Positions 24,406 through 33,607 of a stretch of DNA of 64,000 nt are shown piece by piece. Location of the stretch: NCBI GenBank assembly GCA_910585435.1, contig CAJUEJ010000004.1, positions 62,001 to 126,000 of the forward strand. The letters are read 5' to 3'. A model generated the notes under the pieces. The model saw nothing but the letters and a program-made list of their open reading frames with translations. It was not told the DNA's origin and ran no database searches. Numbering within the stretch: the stretch's first letter is position 1; the number at the start of each line of letters is the position of its first letter. Made by a program: the position numbers and the translations under genes. Origin of the DNA: an uncultured Hungatella sp. Lineage in GTDB: Bacteria > Bacillota > Clostridia > Lachnospirales > Lachnospiraceae.

Positions 24406-26679
24406 ATGGAACTGGAAGAATGGCTTGGAAAGGAAAACCAGCTGGGGATTGACATCTGGAATAAAAAGTATAAGGATGGGAATGAGAATTTTGAAGAATG
24501 GCTTGGGCGTATCAGCGATGGCAATGAGGAGATTGCCCAGCTGATCCGGGAGAAGAAATTTCTCTTCGGCGGAAGGATTTTATCTAACAGGGGGCTGGAG
24601 AACCAGGGGAGGAAGGTAAGCCTGTCCAACTGTTATGTAGTGGAGCCGCCGGAGGATAATATAGAGAGTATATTTGAGTGCGCCAAGAAGCTGGCCCGCA
24701 CCTACAGCTATGGGGGAGGCTGCGGCGTGGATATTTCAGGCTTAAGCCCCAGGGGAGCCAGGATCAACAATGCCGCCAAGGAGACCACCGGAGCGGTGTC
24801 ATTTATGGAGCTGTACTCCCTGGTGACAGAGCTTATCGGCCAGAACGGACGGAGAGGTGCCCTGATGATATCCATTGACTGCACCCACCCGGATGTGATG
24901 GAATTTGTGGATCTGAAGACTGATCTGAATAAGGTGACCAAGGCCAATATTTCCGTGAGGATCAACAGCAGGTTTATGGAGGCGGTGAAGGAGAACAAGC
25001 CCTTTGAACTGTATTTTAAGCGGCAGGCCACAGGGGAGGAGATCCGGGTGGAGGTAAACGCCAGGGAGATTTTCCACCATATTGCGGAGGTGAACTGGGA
25101 CTATGCGGAGCCGGGAGCCTTGTTCTGGGATCGGATAAAGGAATGGAATCTTTTAAGCAATACCAGGGAATTTTCCTATGCCGGCGTCAACCCCTGTGCG
25201 GAGGAGCCTCTTCCTGCAGGAGGAAGCTGCCTGCTGGGCAGCATCAATCTGGCGGAGTTTGTAAGGCTGCCCTTTACGGATCAGGCAAGCTTTGACTACG
25301 AGGAATTTAAAAAATGTGTGAGGGCATCTGTCCGGGCTCTCAATGAGGTGCTGGAGGAGGGGCTTGCCCTTCATCCTCTTGAGGAGCAGCAAAAGAGCGT
25401 GGCGGACTGGCGGCAGATCGGCCTGGGGATCATGGGGCTTGCGGATATGATGATCAAGCTGGGAGTCACCTATGGCTCTGAGGAGTCTCTGGAGCTGTGC
25501 CACAAGATCGGTTTTGCCATGGCAGACACTGCCATCGGGGCTTCGGCTCTGCTGGCAAAGGAGATGGGGGCATATCCCAGGTGTTCTGTAGATGACATTA
25601 TGGAGACTCCTTATTTTAAGGCCAATACCTCTGAGAAGACGGCGGAGCTGGTGAGGAAATACGGCCTCAGGAATTCCCAGCTTCTGACGATTGCACCTAC
25701 AGGAACTTTGTCTACCATGCTGGGGATTTCCGGGGGGATCGAGCCTGTCTATGCCAATTATTATGAGAGGAAGACGGAGAGCCTTCACGGCAGCGACGTG
25801 TACTACAAGGTATACACAAAGATTGTAGAGCAGTATATGAGGGACCACAAGATCACAGATGACCGGAATCTGCCTGAGTATTTCGTGACAGCCATGACGC
25901 TGGAGTACCATCAGAGAATCGACATGCAGGCTGCATGGCAGACCCATATCGACGCATCCATCAGCTCCACGGTCAATGTGCCAAGGCAGTTTACGGTGGA
26001 GGAGACGGAGAATCTGTACCTGTATGCCTATGAGATGGGGCTTAAGGGCATCACCATTTTCCGGGACGGGTGTAAGAGAACCTCCATTCTCTCCACAGAT
26101 ACCCCGTCGGCTGCCAAGGCAGGAGACGGCCTGGGAAGGGGGGAGATCATCCTGGTGACCGACGACGTGGTGGGGAAGAAGCGGAAGCTGATCACCGGAT
26201 GCGGAAGCCTTCACTGCATCGCCCTGTTTGATCCCAATACAGGCGCTCTTCTGGAGACTTACTTAAGCAAAGGCTCCACCGGAGGGTGCAATAATTTCAT
26301 GATCGGGCTTTCCCGTATGATTTCCATCAGCGCAAGAGGCGGAGTGGATATCTATACCATCATTGATCAGCTGAATTCCACCGGGTCATGTCCGTCCTAC
26401 ACGGTGAGGAAGGCCACCAAGGGAGACACCAGCAAGGGCGCCTGCTGTCCCATGGCAGTGGGCAATGCACTTCTGGATATGTATGATGAGGTTCAGGCGG
26501 AGATCGCCCAAAAGAACCTTGACAAAAAGCAGCCTCCCAAAAAGATGGAGAAGCCTAAGACAGTCAGTGTGAAAGCTCTGAAAAAGGACAAGCCGGTGTG
26601 CCCGGAATGCGGGGAGTTCCTGGTGTTTGAAGGAGGATGCAACGTGTGTAAAAGCTGTGGGTGGAGCAAGTGTATGTAG
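24406..26679 (+). CDS. nrdJ: Vitamin B12-dependent (class II) ribonucleoside-diphosphate reductase
   Basis: Makes deoxyribonucleotides with adenosylcobalamin as radical generator, so it works with or without oxygen. It is 757 aa. The catalytic N-C-E triad is Asn262, Cys264, Glu266 in NPCAEE. SLSNCYV holds one of the redox cysteines. A TSCPD-type region (STGGCNNFMIGLS) follows, then a Cys-rich zinc-ribbon tail (CPECGEFL, CNVCKSCGW). The ATG follows AAAAGGAGAC. Two NrdR-like boxes lie on its promoter. Confidence 0.93.
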   Translation: MELEEWLGKENQLGIDIWNKKYKDGNENFEEWLGRISDGNEEIAQLIREKKFLFGGRILSNRGLENQGRKVSLSNCYVVEPPEDNIESIFECAKKLARTYSYGGGCGVDISGLSPRGARINNAAKETTGAVSFMELYSLVTELIGQNGRRGALMISIDCTHPDVMEFVDLKTDLNKVTKANISVRINSRFMEAVKENKPFELYFKRQATGEEIRVEVNAREIFHHIAEVNWDYAEPGALFWDRIKEWNLLSNTREFSYAGVNPCAEEPLPAGGSCLLGSINLAEFVRLPFTDQASFDYEEFKKCVRASVRALNEVLEEGLALHPLEEQQKSVADWRQIGLGIMGLADMMIKLGVTYGSEESLELCHKIGFAMADTAIGASALLAKEMGAYPRCSVDDIMETPYFKANTSEKTAELVRKYGLRNSQLLTIAPTGTLSTMLGISGGIEPVYANYYERKTESLHGSDVYYKVYTKIVEQYMRDHKITDDRNLPEYFVTAMTLEYHQRIDMQAAWQTHIDASISSTVNVPRQFTVEETENLYLYAYEMGLKGITIFRDGCKRTSILSTDTPSAAKAGDGLGRGEIILVTDDVVGKKRKLITGCGSLHCIALFDPNTGALLETYLSKGSTGGCNNFMIGLSRMISISARGGVDIYTIIDQLNSTGSCPSYTVRKATKGDTSKGACCPMAVGNALLDMYDEVQAEIAQKNLDKKQPPKKMEKPKTVSVKALKKDKPVCPECGEFLVFEGGCNVCKSCGWSKCM

Positions 26680-26703
26680 GCTGTGTAAAGGAGAGCAGAT
26701 ATC

Positions 26704-27693
26704 ATGAAAAAGATAATCAATGATACGAATCTGGTAGAAGAGCAGATGATTCAGGGCCTGGTAAAAGCCAATCCGGATAAATTAAGAAAGCTGGACTGCG
26801 GCAACGTGGTGGTTCGCGCAAAGAAAAAGGAAGGAAAGGTAGCCTTAATCAGCGGAGGAGGAAGCGGCCATGAGCCGGCTCACGGCGGATATGTAGGGTT
26901 TGGAATGCTGGATGCAGCCGTGGCAGGGCCTGTGTTTACTTCCCCTACACCGGATCAGATCTATGAGGCGATCAAGGCTGCAGACGCAGGTATGGGCGTA
27001 CTCATGGTGGTTAAGAATTACACCGGCGATATCATGAATTTTGAGATGGCCGCGGAGATGGCCCAGATGGAGGGCATATCTGTGGAATCTGTGGTGACAA
27101 GTGATGATGTGGCAGTGGAGGACAGCCTGTACACGGTGGGACGAAGAGGCGTGGCAGGAACAGTGTTTGTCCATAAGATCGCCGGGGCAAAGGCGGAAGG
27201 CGGCGCCAGCTTAAGCCAGGTGTGTGAACTGGCTAAAAGGACAGCCTCACAGGTGCGGACCATGGGCGCGGCCATCTCCCCCTGCACGGTTCCTGCAGCC
27301 GGACAGCCGGGATTTGCCTTGGGCGATGATGAGATGGAGGTGGGAATCGGGATCCATGGAGAGCCGGGGACTCACAGAGAAGGGTTAAAACCGGCAGATG
27401 CCATTGCAGATCAGCTTTTAGAGAAGATTCTGGCAGGCTTTGATCTGGAGGGCAGGGATGTGGCGGTGCTTATCAACGGAGCCGGCGGAACCCCACTGAT
27501 GGAGCTTTACATTGTGAACAATCACGTTCAGGACGTGTTAAAGGAAAAAGGTATTTCCGTATACCGCACCTATGTGGGAAATTATATGACATCCATCGAG
27601 ATGCAGGGATTTTCCATATCTATTCTGAAGCTGGATGACGAGATGAAGGCTATGCTGGACGCACCGGCAGACACGCCTGCATGGAAGGAGTGA
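26704..27693 (+). CDS. dhaK: Dihydroxyacetone kinase subunit DhaK
   Basis: Binds dihydroxyacetone covalently and passes it phosphate from DhaL. It is 329 aa. The substrate-binding His218 (GIHGEPG) is at the family position, and the GGGSGHEPAH loop is intact. It is the first gene of a complete dhaKLM set that turns DHA into DHA-phosphate with PEP as donor. GGAGAGC precedes the ATG. Confidence 0.96.
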   Translation: MKKIINDTNLVEEQMIQGLVKANPDKLRKLDCGNVVVRAKKKEGKVALISGGGSGHEPAHGGYVGFGMLDAAVAGPVFTSPTPDQIYEAIKAADAGMGVLMVVKNYTGDIMNFEMAAEMAQMEGISVESVVTSDDVAVEDSLYTVGRRGVAGTVFVHKIAGAKAEGGASLSQVCELAKRTASQVRTMGAAISPCTVPAAGQPGFALGDDEMEVGIGIHGEPGTHREGLKPADAIADQLLEKILAGFDLEGRDVAVLINGAGGTPLMELYIVNNHVQDVLKEKGISVYRTYVGNYMTSIEMQGFSISILKLDDEMKAMLDAPADTPAWKE

Positions 27694-27699
27694 CAGGCT

Positions 27700-28335
27700 A
27701 TGGTATCCACCAAAGATTTATTGACAATCCTGAGATGTATGGCAGCTGCTATAGAAAAGAACAAGGAGTGGCTGACCGATCTGGACCGTCCCATCGGTGA
27801 CAGCGATCACGGCATCAATATGGCCAGAGGCTTCGGGGAAGTGGAGAAAAAGCTCTCTGGCCTGGAGGGAAAGGACGGGGGGACCATACTGAAAACCGTG
27901 GGGATGACCCTGGTATCTACCGTAGGCGGATCTGCCGGGCCCCTGTACGGCTCTGCATTTATGAAGGCAGGAATGGCGCTGGCGGACAAGACAGAGATTT
28001 CCATGGCGGATTTTTTAGATGCCTTAGACCAGGCAGTGGATGCAGTCAGGCAGCGGGGGAAAGCCCAGGCCGGGGAAAAGACCATGCTGGATGCCATGAT
28101 ACCGGCGCTTCAGGCCATGAAGGAGGCCAGGGGACAGAAAGAAGCGCCGGAGGAGATTCTGAAAAAAGGCGTGGAGGCGTCCTGGGCCGGAGCTGAGGCC
28201 ACAAATGGGCTGATTGCCACCAAAGGCAGAGCCAGCTATGTGGGAGAGCGGGGAATTGGCCATCAGGATCCAGGGGCCACATCCTTTTCCATTCTTTTGG
28301 AGACCATCTGCCACTGTAAAATTGGGAAACTGTAG
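27700..28335 (+). CDS. dhaL: Dihydroxyacetone kinase subunit DhaL
   Basis: Carries the tightly bound ADP that cycles as phosphate carrier between DhaM and DhaK. It is 211 aa. The Asp residues that hold the two magnesium ions lie in RPIGDSDHGINM, and GSAGPLYG forms the nucleotide loop. It starts six bases after the dhaK stop. Confidence 0.95.
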   Translation: MVSTKDLLTILRCMAAAIEKNKEWLTDLDRPIGDSDHGINMARGFGEVEKKLSGLEGKDGGTILKTVGMTLVSTVGGSAGPLYGSAFMKAGMALADKTEISMADFLDALDQAVDAVRQRGKAQAGEKTMLDAMIPALQAMKEARGQKEAPEEILKKGVEASWAGAEATNGLIATKGRASYVGERGIGHQDPGATSFSILLETICHCKIGKL

Positions 28336-28347
28336 GGAGGATAAGAC

Positions 28348-28734
28348 ATGACAGGCATTGTGATTGTGTCTCACTGTCAGAAGCTGGCGGAAGGTATAGT
28401 GGAGCTGGCCCGGGCCGTGGCGCCTGGGGCAGCTCTGGCTGCTGCGGGAGGCCTGGAGGACGGCAGCCTGGGCACCAGCTATGACAAAATCAAGAAAGCC
28501 GCAGACGAGGTTTGCGGAGATGACGGGGCGCTGTTCCTTATGGATATGGGCAGTTCTGTGATGACAGCGGAGATGGTGCTGGAAGAGCTGAAGGGGCAGG
28601 GAAAATCCATAGAGATGGCCGATTGCCCCCTTGTGGAGGGAGCTGTGGTGGCTGCCATCGGCTCTGGAGCCGGCGAGACCATGGAGCAGATAAAGAAAAG
28701 CGTGGAGAAAGCCTGGGAAATGCGGAAGCTGTAA
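28348..28734 (+). CDS. dhaM: PTS-dependent dihydroxyacetone kinase phosphotransferase subunit DhaM
   Basis: An EIIA-mannose-type domain that accepts phosphate from HPr and gives it to DhaL-ADP. It is 128 aa, the single-domain form without fused HPr or EI parts. The phospho-acceptor is His9 (VSHC). It closes the dhaKLM operon, starting 12 bases after dhaL. Confidence 0.93.
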   Translation: MTGIVIVSHCQKLAEGIVELARAVAPGAALAAAGGLEDGSLGTSYDKIKKAADEVCGDDGALFLMDMGSSVMTAEMVLEELKGQGKSIEMADCPLVEGAVVAAIGSGAGETMEQIKKSVEKAWEMRKL

Positions 28735-28777
28735 AAAGGCGGAAAAGAGAAGGGAAGCCCGGAGCCGACGACTGCAA

Positions 28778-28820
28778 AAAACAGGGCTGCCATAAACATG
28801 ACAGAAGCCCTGTTTTGCAC
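28778..28820. terminator. Bidirectional terminator between dhaM and upp
   Basis: An 11-bp stem (AAAACAGGGCT with AGCCCTGTTTT) with a 17-nt loop. The A-run on one side and T-run on the other let it serve both convergent genes. Confidence 0.75.
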
Positions 28821-28840
28821 AAGAAACTTGTATGGATTTC

Positions 28841-29470
28841 CTATTTGGTTCCGAAGATCCGGTCTCCCGCGTCTCCAAGACCAGGGCAGATATACGCGTT
28901 CTCGTTGAGACAGCGGTCCAGGTGGCCTACATAGATCTGGACATCAGGATGAGCCTTATGAAGACGCTCCAGGCCTTCGGGAGCAGCTATAATGCACATG
29001 AATTTGATGGTCTTTCCGCCGTGCTGTTTGATGAAATCGATGGCGGATACTGCGGAACCGCCGGTAGCCAGCATAGGGTCAGTGACTACGATGGTCCTCT
29101 GGTCGATGGGACTTGGAAGCTTGCAGTAATACTCGTGGGGCTCATGGGTCTCTTCATCCCGGTACAGACCGATGTGGCCTACTTTGGCGGAGGGAACCAG
29201 GGACAGGATTCCATTGACCATTCCAAGGCCCGCACGGAGAATGGGGACGATGGCCATCTTTTTGCCGGTGATCATAGGGGTCATGCAGGTTTCAATGGGG
29301 GTTTCCACTTCCTTGTCTTCCAGAGGAAGGTCCCTGAGAGCTTCGAATCCCATAAGCATGGCGATCTCGCCGATGAGGGAACGGAATTCGTTGGTTCCGG
29401 TGTTCTTGTCCCGAAGCAGGGAAATCTTGTGCTGGATCAACGGGTGGGTTAAGACAGTGACATTTTCCAT
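28841..29470 (-). CDS. upp: Uracil phosphoribosyltransferase
   Basis: Salvages uracil to UMP with PRPP. It is 209 aa. The PRPP loop is DPMLATGGSA and the C-terminal uracil-binding block is PGLGDAGDRIFGT. The start at 29470 follows AAGGAAACT; a longer frame to 29506 lacks a site. It is convergent with dhaM. Confidence 0.96.
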   Translation of the reverse strand: MENVTVLTHPLIQHKISLLRDKNTGTNEFRSLIGEIAMLMGFEALRDLPLEDKEVETPIETCMTPMITGKKMAIVPILRAGLGMVNGILSLVPSAKVGHIGLYRDEETHEPHEYYCKLPSPIDQRTIVVTDPMLATGGSAVSAIDFIKQHGGKTIKFMCIIAAPEGLERLHKAHPDVQIYVGHLDRCLNENAYICPGLGDAGDRIFGTK

Positions 29471-29641
29471 AGGGAGTTTCCTTTCTTCCTTTTGTAGGAG
29501 ATACATATATTGTTAGCTGAAGTTCTTTTTCAGATATGACGTAACGTTTTCATTTTAACATAAATCCATGATTTTACAAAGGAATATTTTTGAAACTTTG
29601 CGTAAATCTGTATAGAAAATAAATGAAAAAAGGAGAATGAC

Positions 29642-30259
29642 ATGAAAGTATTATTGCTTAACGGAAGTCCCAGAAAAAATGGAAATACCGCCATTGCCCT
29701 GGAGGAGATGGCAAAGGTTTTTCATCAGGAGGGCATGGAGACAGAGATTGTTTCTGTGGGAAATAAGGATATCAGAGGCTGTATCGCCTGCAATTCCTGT
29801 GGGAAAAACGGCAGATGTGTGTTTGACGATCTGGTCAATGAGACGGCGCCTAAGTTTGAGGCCTGTGACGGCCTGGTAGTGGGAAGCCCGGTCTACTATG
29901 CCTCTGCCAACGCCACTCTGGTGGCATTTCTCACCAGGCTGTTCTACAGCACTCATTTTGACAAGACCATGAAGGTGGGAGCCTCCGTGGTGTGTGCCAG
30001 AAGAGGCGGCCTGTCGTCCACCTTTGACGAGTTAAATAAATTCTTTACCATCAGCGGCATGCCGGTGGCTTCCAGCCAGTACTGGAACAGCGTCCACGGC
30101 AGAGAGCCCGGGCAGGCAGCCCAGGACCTGGAAGGACTGCAGACCATGAGGACGCTGGCAAAAAATATGACATTCCTTATGAAGAGCATTGCCCTGGGAA
30201 AGGAGGCCTACGGGCTGCCTGAAAAGGAAGAGCGCGTGTGGACTCACTTTGTGCGGTAA
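29642..30259 (+). CDS. Flavodoxin-like NADPH-dependent FMN reductase / iron-sulfur flavoprotein
   Basis: A flavodoxin-fold protein of 205 aa. The FMN phosphate loop is NGSPRKNGNT, and CIACNSCGKNGRC gives four closely spaced cysteines as in iron-sulfur flavoproteins (Isf family) of anaerobes. GSPVYYASANAT is the second flavin loop. It probably transfers electrons or reduces quinone- or nitro-type compounds. The partner is unknown. AAAAAGGAG precedes the ATG. Confidence 0.85.
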   Translation: MKVLLLNGSPRKNGNTAIALEEMAKVFHQEGMETEIVSVGNKDIRGCIACNSCGKNGRCVFDDLVNETAPKFEACDGLVVGSPVYYASANATLVAFLTRLFYSTHFDKTMKVGASVVCARRGGLSSTFDELNKFFTISGMPVASSQYWNSVHGREPGQAAQDLEGLQTMRTLAKNMTFLMKSIALGKEAYGLPEKEERVWTHFVR

Positions 30260-30331
30260 TGGAGGGAGCCTGTCTGAGAAGGGGAGAAACCAGGAAGCTT
30301 TTGAAGCACAGGAAGCGGGGGAGCGAACGCT

Positions 30332-30781
30332 ATGACGAAAATTCTGGTCAGCGCCTGTCTGCTGGGCCTTTGCTGCCGTTATGACGGGAAAGAGAAGGCG
30401 GATGAAAGGGTGCTGAGGCTTTTAGAACGGGATGACATCCAGCTGGTTCCTGTCTGTCCGGAACAGCTTGGGGGTATGGAGACTCCCAGGCTGCCGTCGG
30501 AAAGACGCGGGGAGACTGTGGTAAACAGTGCCGGAAAGGATGTGACCGGGCATTACGAAAAGGGTGCCGCCCAGGCGCTTAAAACCGCCAGGTTATACGG
30601 CTGCAAAGCAGCAATATTAAAAGAGAGAAGCCCTTCCTGCGGAAAGGGACGCATCTATGACGGAACCTTTTCGGGGACACTTACAGAAGGGGACGGGGTT
30701 ACGGCAAAGCTGCTTATGGACCATGGGATTCAGGTTTTTGGAGAAAGTGAAGCGGAATTTGGCAGCATCTGCGGCGGATAA
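30332..30781 (+). CDS. DUF523 family protein, TudS-like (possible thiouracil desulfidase)
   Basis: A 149-aa protein of DUF523. The conserved cysteines Cys9 (SACLLG), Cys42 (VCPEQLGG) and Cys103 (SPSCG) correspond to the [4Fe-4S] ligands of TudS, a DUF523 member that removes sulfur from thiouracil. Whether this paralog has that activity is inference, but upp (uracil salvage) lies 0.9 kb away, across the flavoprotein gene, which is at least consistent. Extra cysteines are at 14, 15 and 91. Confidence 0.75.
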   Translation: MTKILVSACLLGLCCRYDGKEKADERVLRLLERDDIQLVPVCPEQLGGMETPRLPSERRGETVVNSAGKDVTGHYEKGAAQALKTARLYGCKAAILKERSPSCGKGRIYDGTFSGTLTEGDGVTAKLLMDHGIQVFGESEAEFGSICGG

Positions 30782-30814
30782 CAGACAGAAATCAGACAGA
30801 AAACAGAGGAAGCT

Positions 30815-32206
30815 ATGAATCGGATTTTATCAGATACAAAGGCGATGCTTCGTGACATCGCATTCTTAAAAAAAGTATTGACCATCGCCCTGCCTGTGGC
30901 TATGCAGGGAATGCTGAACACGGTGGTGAACCTGGTGGACAACCTGATGATCGGAAGCCTTGGCTCTACAGCCATCGCCTCCGTAGGGCTTGCCAACAAG
31001 GTGTTTTTTGTGTTTACCCTTTTGGTGTTCGGCGTAGCCAGCGGCTCCGGCGTGCTGGCGGCCCAGTACTGGGGGAACCAGGATGTGAAAAATATCCGCA
31101 AGGTGCTGGGGATCGGGCTGATCATCTCCCTGACAGGAGCAATTTTATTCCTGACACCGGCCAGACTTAAGCCGGAGCTTATGATGCGTATCTTTACCAC
31201 CAGCCAGGCCAGTATCCAGATGGGGGCGGCGTACCTGGCGGTTGTGGCTTTTTCCTATCCGTGTACGGCCATATCCAATACCTATGTGGCCATGCTGCGT
31301 GCAGTGAATCATGTGAAGGCCCCGGTAGTTATCAGCTGTGTGGCAATTATGGTGAATATTGTATTCAACTATATTCTCATCTATGGAAAGCTTGGGGCTC
31401 CGGCCTTGGGCGTGGCAGGCGCGGCCATTGCCACCTTAATTGCCAGAGTGGTGGAGATGACGCTGATTATCGTGGTGGTATATGTGGGAAAAACGCCTTT
31501 GGCCTGCCGCCTTCGGGAGCTGTTTGGCTATACAAGGGAATTTTTGAGGCAGTTTTTCCGCACGGCTATCCCGGTAATCTGCAATGAATTTGTATGGGGC
31601 CTTGGAATTACCATCTATTCCATGGCCTATGGGCGCATGGGGGATGATGCGGTTGCCGCCATCACCATTGCCACCACCATCCAGGACATTGTGGTGGTTC
31701 TGTTCCAGGGCTTAAGCGCTGCCACGGCAGTCATTCTGGGAAATGAGATGGGAGCCGGAAAGCTGAAGCAGGCGGAGCTGTATGCAAAATATATTTTTAT
31801 TCTTCAGTTTATGCTGACAATTTTTGCAGCTCTGGTTATCGTGACCCTTCGATGGCCCTTTATCAGCCTGTACCAGCCGGGCATATCGGATGAGGTGGCT
31901 ATGTCCGTCAGCCGGTGCCTTCTGATGTTCGCCCTGTTTACACCGGCGAAAATGTTTAATTTTGTCAATATCGTGGGTGTGCTGCGAAGCGGCGGCGATA
32001 CCATGATGTGCCTGTTTATCGATACCAGCGGCGTCTGGTTTATCGGCATACCGCTGGCATTTATCGGAGGTCTGGTGTTAAAGCAGCCTATCCATATTGT
32101 GTATGGGATGGTGATGCTGGAGGAGGTTTATAAGGCAGCTATTGGCTTCTGGAGATACCGGCAGAAGAAGTGGCTGAGGAATCTGGCGGTGGAGCTGGAG
32201 GTCTAG
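30815..32206 (+). CDS. MATE family efflux transporter
   Basis: A polytopic inner-membrane exporter of 463 aa with about twelve hydrophobic segments in two halves, starting with ALPVAMQGMLNTVVNLVDN as in MATE/NorM proteins. These export drugs or metabolites with a cation gradient; the substrate is unknown. Its TAG stop codon is the first TAG of a CTAGTAC-ended palindromic repeat, so the repeat inserted exactly at, or created, the end of the gene. Confidence 0.9.
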   Translation: MNRILSDTKAMLRDIAFLKKVLTIALPVAMQGMLNTVVNLVDNLMIGSLGSTAIASVGLANKVFFVFTLLVFGVASGSGVLAAQYWGNQDVKNIRKVLGIGLIISLTGAILFLTPARLKPELMMRIFTTSQASIQMGAAYLAVVAFSYPCTAISNTYVAMLRAVNHVKAPVVISCVAIMVNIVFNYILIYGKLGAPALGVAGAAIATLIARVVEMTLIIVVVYVGKTPLACRLRELFGYTREFLRQFFRTAIPVICNEFVWGLGITIYSMAYGRMGDDAVAAITIATTIQDIVVVLFQGLSAATAVILGNEMGAGKLKQAELYAKYIFILQFMLTIFAALVIVTLRWPFISLYQPGISDEVAMSVSRCLLMFALFTPAKMFNFVNIVGVLRSGGDTMMCLFIDTSGVWFIGIPLAFIGGLVLKQPIHIVYGMVMLEEVYKAAIGFWRYRQKKWLRNLAVELEV

Positions 32207-32420
32207 TACCTCATTGCACTAATTCACGCGTAAATAGCACTCGCTATCCGCGCCCTCTGCACGTCTGCGAAGCTAGACGTAGGCCTCACTACGTTGCTAA
32301 GCGCCAGTGGCGCTTGTCCAGCAAGGACCGAAGCGGAGCGTAGAACGTCGCTTCGCAGACGCACAGATGACACGAATATCAAGCACTCTTTACTCGCAAA
32401 TTAGTGCAACGAGGTACTAG
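32203..32420. repeat. CTAGTAC-ended palindromic element A (218 bp)
   Basis: Begins CTAGTACCTCATTGCACTAA and ends with the near inverse complement finishing in GTACTAG. The arms are about 76 bp and imperfect. The core CGTCTGCGAAGC recurs inverted in the right arm. The centre carries a nested palindrome (AAGCGCCA, one base, TGGCGCTT). It fills the gap between the convergent MATE and AraC genes and could act as their terminator. Related to elements at 48858, 56655 and, by its ends only, 46573. Confidence 0.75.
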
Positions 32421-32421
32421 A

Positions 32422-33279
32422 TCACTTCTTTTGCACCGGAATCCATATCTCCGAATGGTAATGTTCGTCCTGGGTTCCTTTGGGATACTTGTCCGGCGCA
32501 TCATACATTTCCACACAGTATCCGGCGGCAAACTCGTATTCCTTCAATGCCGGCAGCCATTCGGAGAAGATTTTCGTGTTCACGTCCTGAAGGGCTGCAG
32601 GCAAGGGGCCGTCGCAGGAAAAGACAGCCCATGTAAATGCAGGGATGGTGCGGGTCTCAAAGCCCTGAGGGATTTCCTTTGCAGGGTCGTACAGATCCGC
32701 GATCAGATACTCAAAGCTGTCATGGCCTTTTTGGGGGTCAATGTTGATGCCGAACATGCCGCAGATATATCTGCCGTTCCCTTTTGCATAGTGCTCCTGC
32801 CAGAATCCTGGGATTTCCTGTTTGCAGGTTTCATAGCTGAAAGTCTTTGATACGGCAAGCACAGTAAAGCTTTCTTTGTCAACAATCTTGTAATTCATCA
32901 GATAACCGCCTTTCAATGAGATTTCTAGTTTTAACGGCGCAAAGGTCTTTATCATAACATCTTCCCTGCGCACCATAAGAGGAGATATGCCATGGAATCT
33001 TGTGAATGCTTTTGTAAAGCTGCCGGGAGAATCATAGCCGTATTTCATTGCGATATCGATGATTTTCATATCGGTGGCAGCGATATCCCCGCCGGCCAGC
33101 GCCAGTCTGCGGTTCCGGATATATTCTGCTATGGAATAGCCGCAGAGCATATGAAAGCCCTTCTGAAAATAAAAGGGCGAGACATGCACATGGTCTGCCA
33201 CATCTTCTATGGATATGTCCTCGGTAATATGCTGCTCCATAAATTCGATTGCGCTCTGCACGGCATCTGTCCATTCCAT
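32422..33279 (-). CDS. AraC family transcriptional regulator with GyrI-like effector domain
   Basis: A 285-aa regulator. Two helix-turn-helix motifs of the AraC type occupy the first ~110 residues (IEDVADHVHVSPFYFQKGF; MKYGYDSPGSFTKAFTRFHG). A GyrI/BmrR-like small-molecule-binding domain follows (SFTVLAVSKTF to the end). The start at 33279 follows GGAGGGAATTTAC. Rob-like regulators of this build often control efflux, and a MATE exporter lies convergently downstream, but no operator was identified. Confidence 0.88.
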   Translation of the reverse strand: MEWTDAVQSAIEFMEQHITEDISIEDVADHVHVSPFYFQKGFHMLCGYSIAEYIRNRRLALAGGDIAATDMKIIDIAMKYGYDSPGSFTKAFTRFHGISPLMVRREDVMIKTFAPLKLEISLKGGYLMNYKIVDKESFTVLAVSKTFSYETCKQEIPGFWQEHYAKGNGRYICGMFGINIDPQKGHDSFEYLIADLYDPAKEIPQGFETRTIPAFTWAVFSCDGPLPAALQDVNTKIFSEWLPALKEYEFAAGYCVEMYDAPDKYPKGTQDEHYHSEIWIPVQKK

Positions 33280-33299
33280 GTAAATTCCCTCCTCACAAG

Positions 33300-33378
33300 A
33301 CATGTACTCCCGGAGACTCTCTGCACCTGCCTTTGTAGCTGATTATCCGATTATCCGCCAGTTTCCGGGAGTACATAG
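33300..33378. repeat. TGTACTC-ended repeat, copy a
   Basis: The left arm starts ATGTACTCCCGGAGACTCTC and contains CACCTGCCTTTG. The right end (TTTCCGGGAGTACATAG) is its inverse. It matches 43925-44042 and, inverted, 63694-63735. It lies in the AraC / NCS2 permease intergenic region. Confidence 0.6.
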
Positions 33379-33607
33379 AACAGTATATCGTATTTTATTG
33401 GGTTTTGCATGCTTTTTTATGCTTTGATTTGTCTCGTTGACAGAAAAGTCAAAAAACTATAGCTTTTTTCTGTAAAATGTGGTAATATTTTCTCGTTATT
33501 TATCACTTTATGTATAGAGTATGCTCGGCAGTTATGCCTGGTCTTACTCTGGCAGCGGGATCCGTATCAGGGAATGGGTGCGGATACCGAAAAATAGGAG
33601 GGTAACT
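33379..33607. other. Intergenic leader of the purine permease
   Basis: This 229-bp stretch is A+T-rich. It holds a TTGACA (33434) in a small palindrome (TTGAC/GTCAA), an 8-bp hairpin (ACAGAAAA/TTTTCTGT) and, closer to the gene, a G+C-richer leader with short inverted repeats (ATCCG/CGGAT, TGCC/GGCA). I looked for a classical purine riboswitch core and did not find it. Confidence 0.4.

Noticed and set aside
25153..26214. A 353-codon open frame on the minus strand inside nrdJ
   Set aside because: It is antisense to a clearly conserved enzyme, without start signals or family similarity; it is an artefact of codon usage in a G+C-richer gene.
33379..33607. Purine riboswitch upstream of the permease
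   Set aside because: I compared the leader with the conserved purine aptamer core by eye and did not find it; only small unrelated inverted repeats are present.
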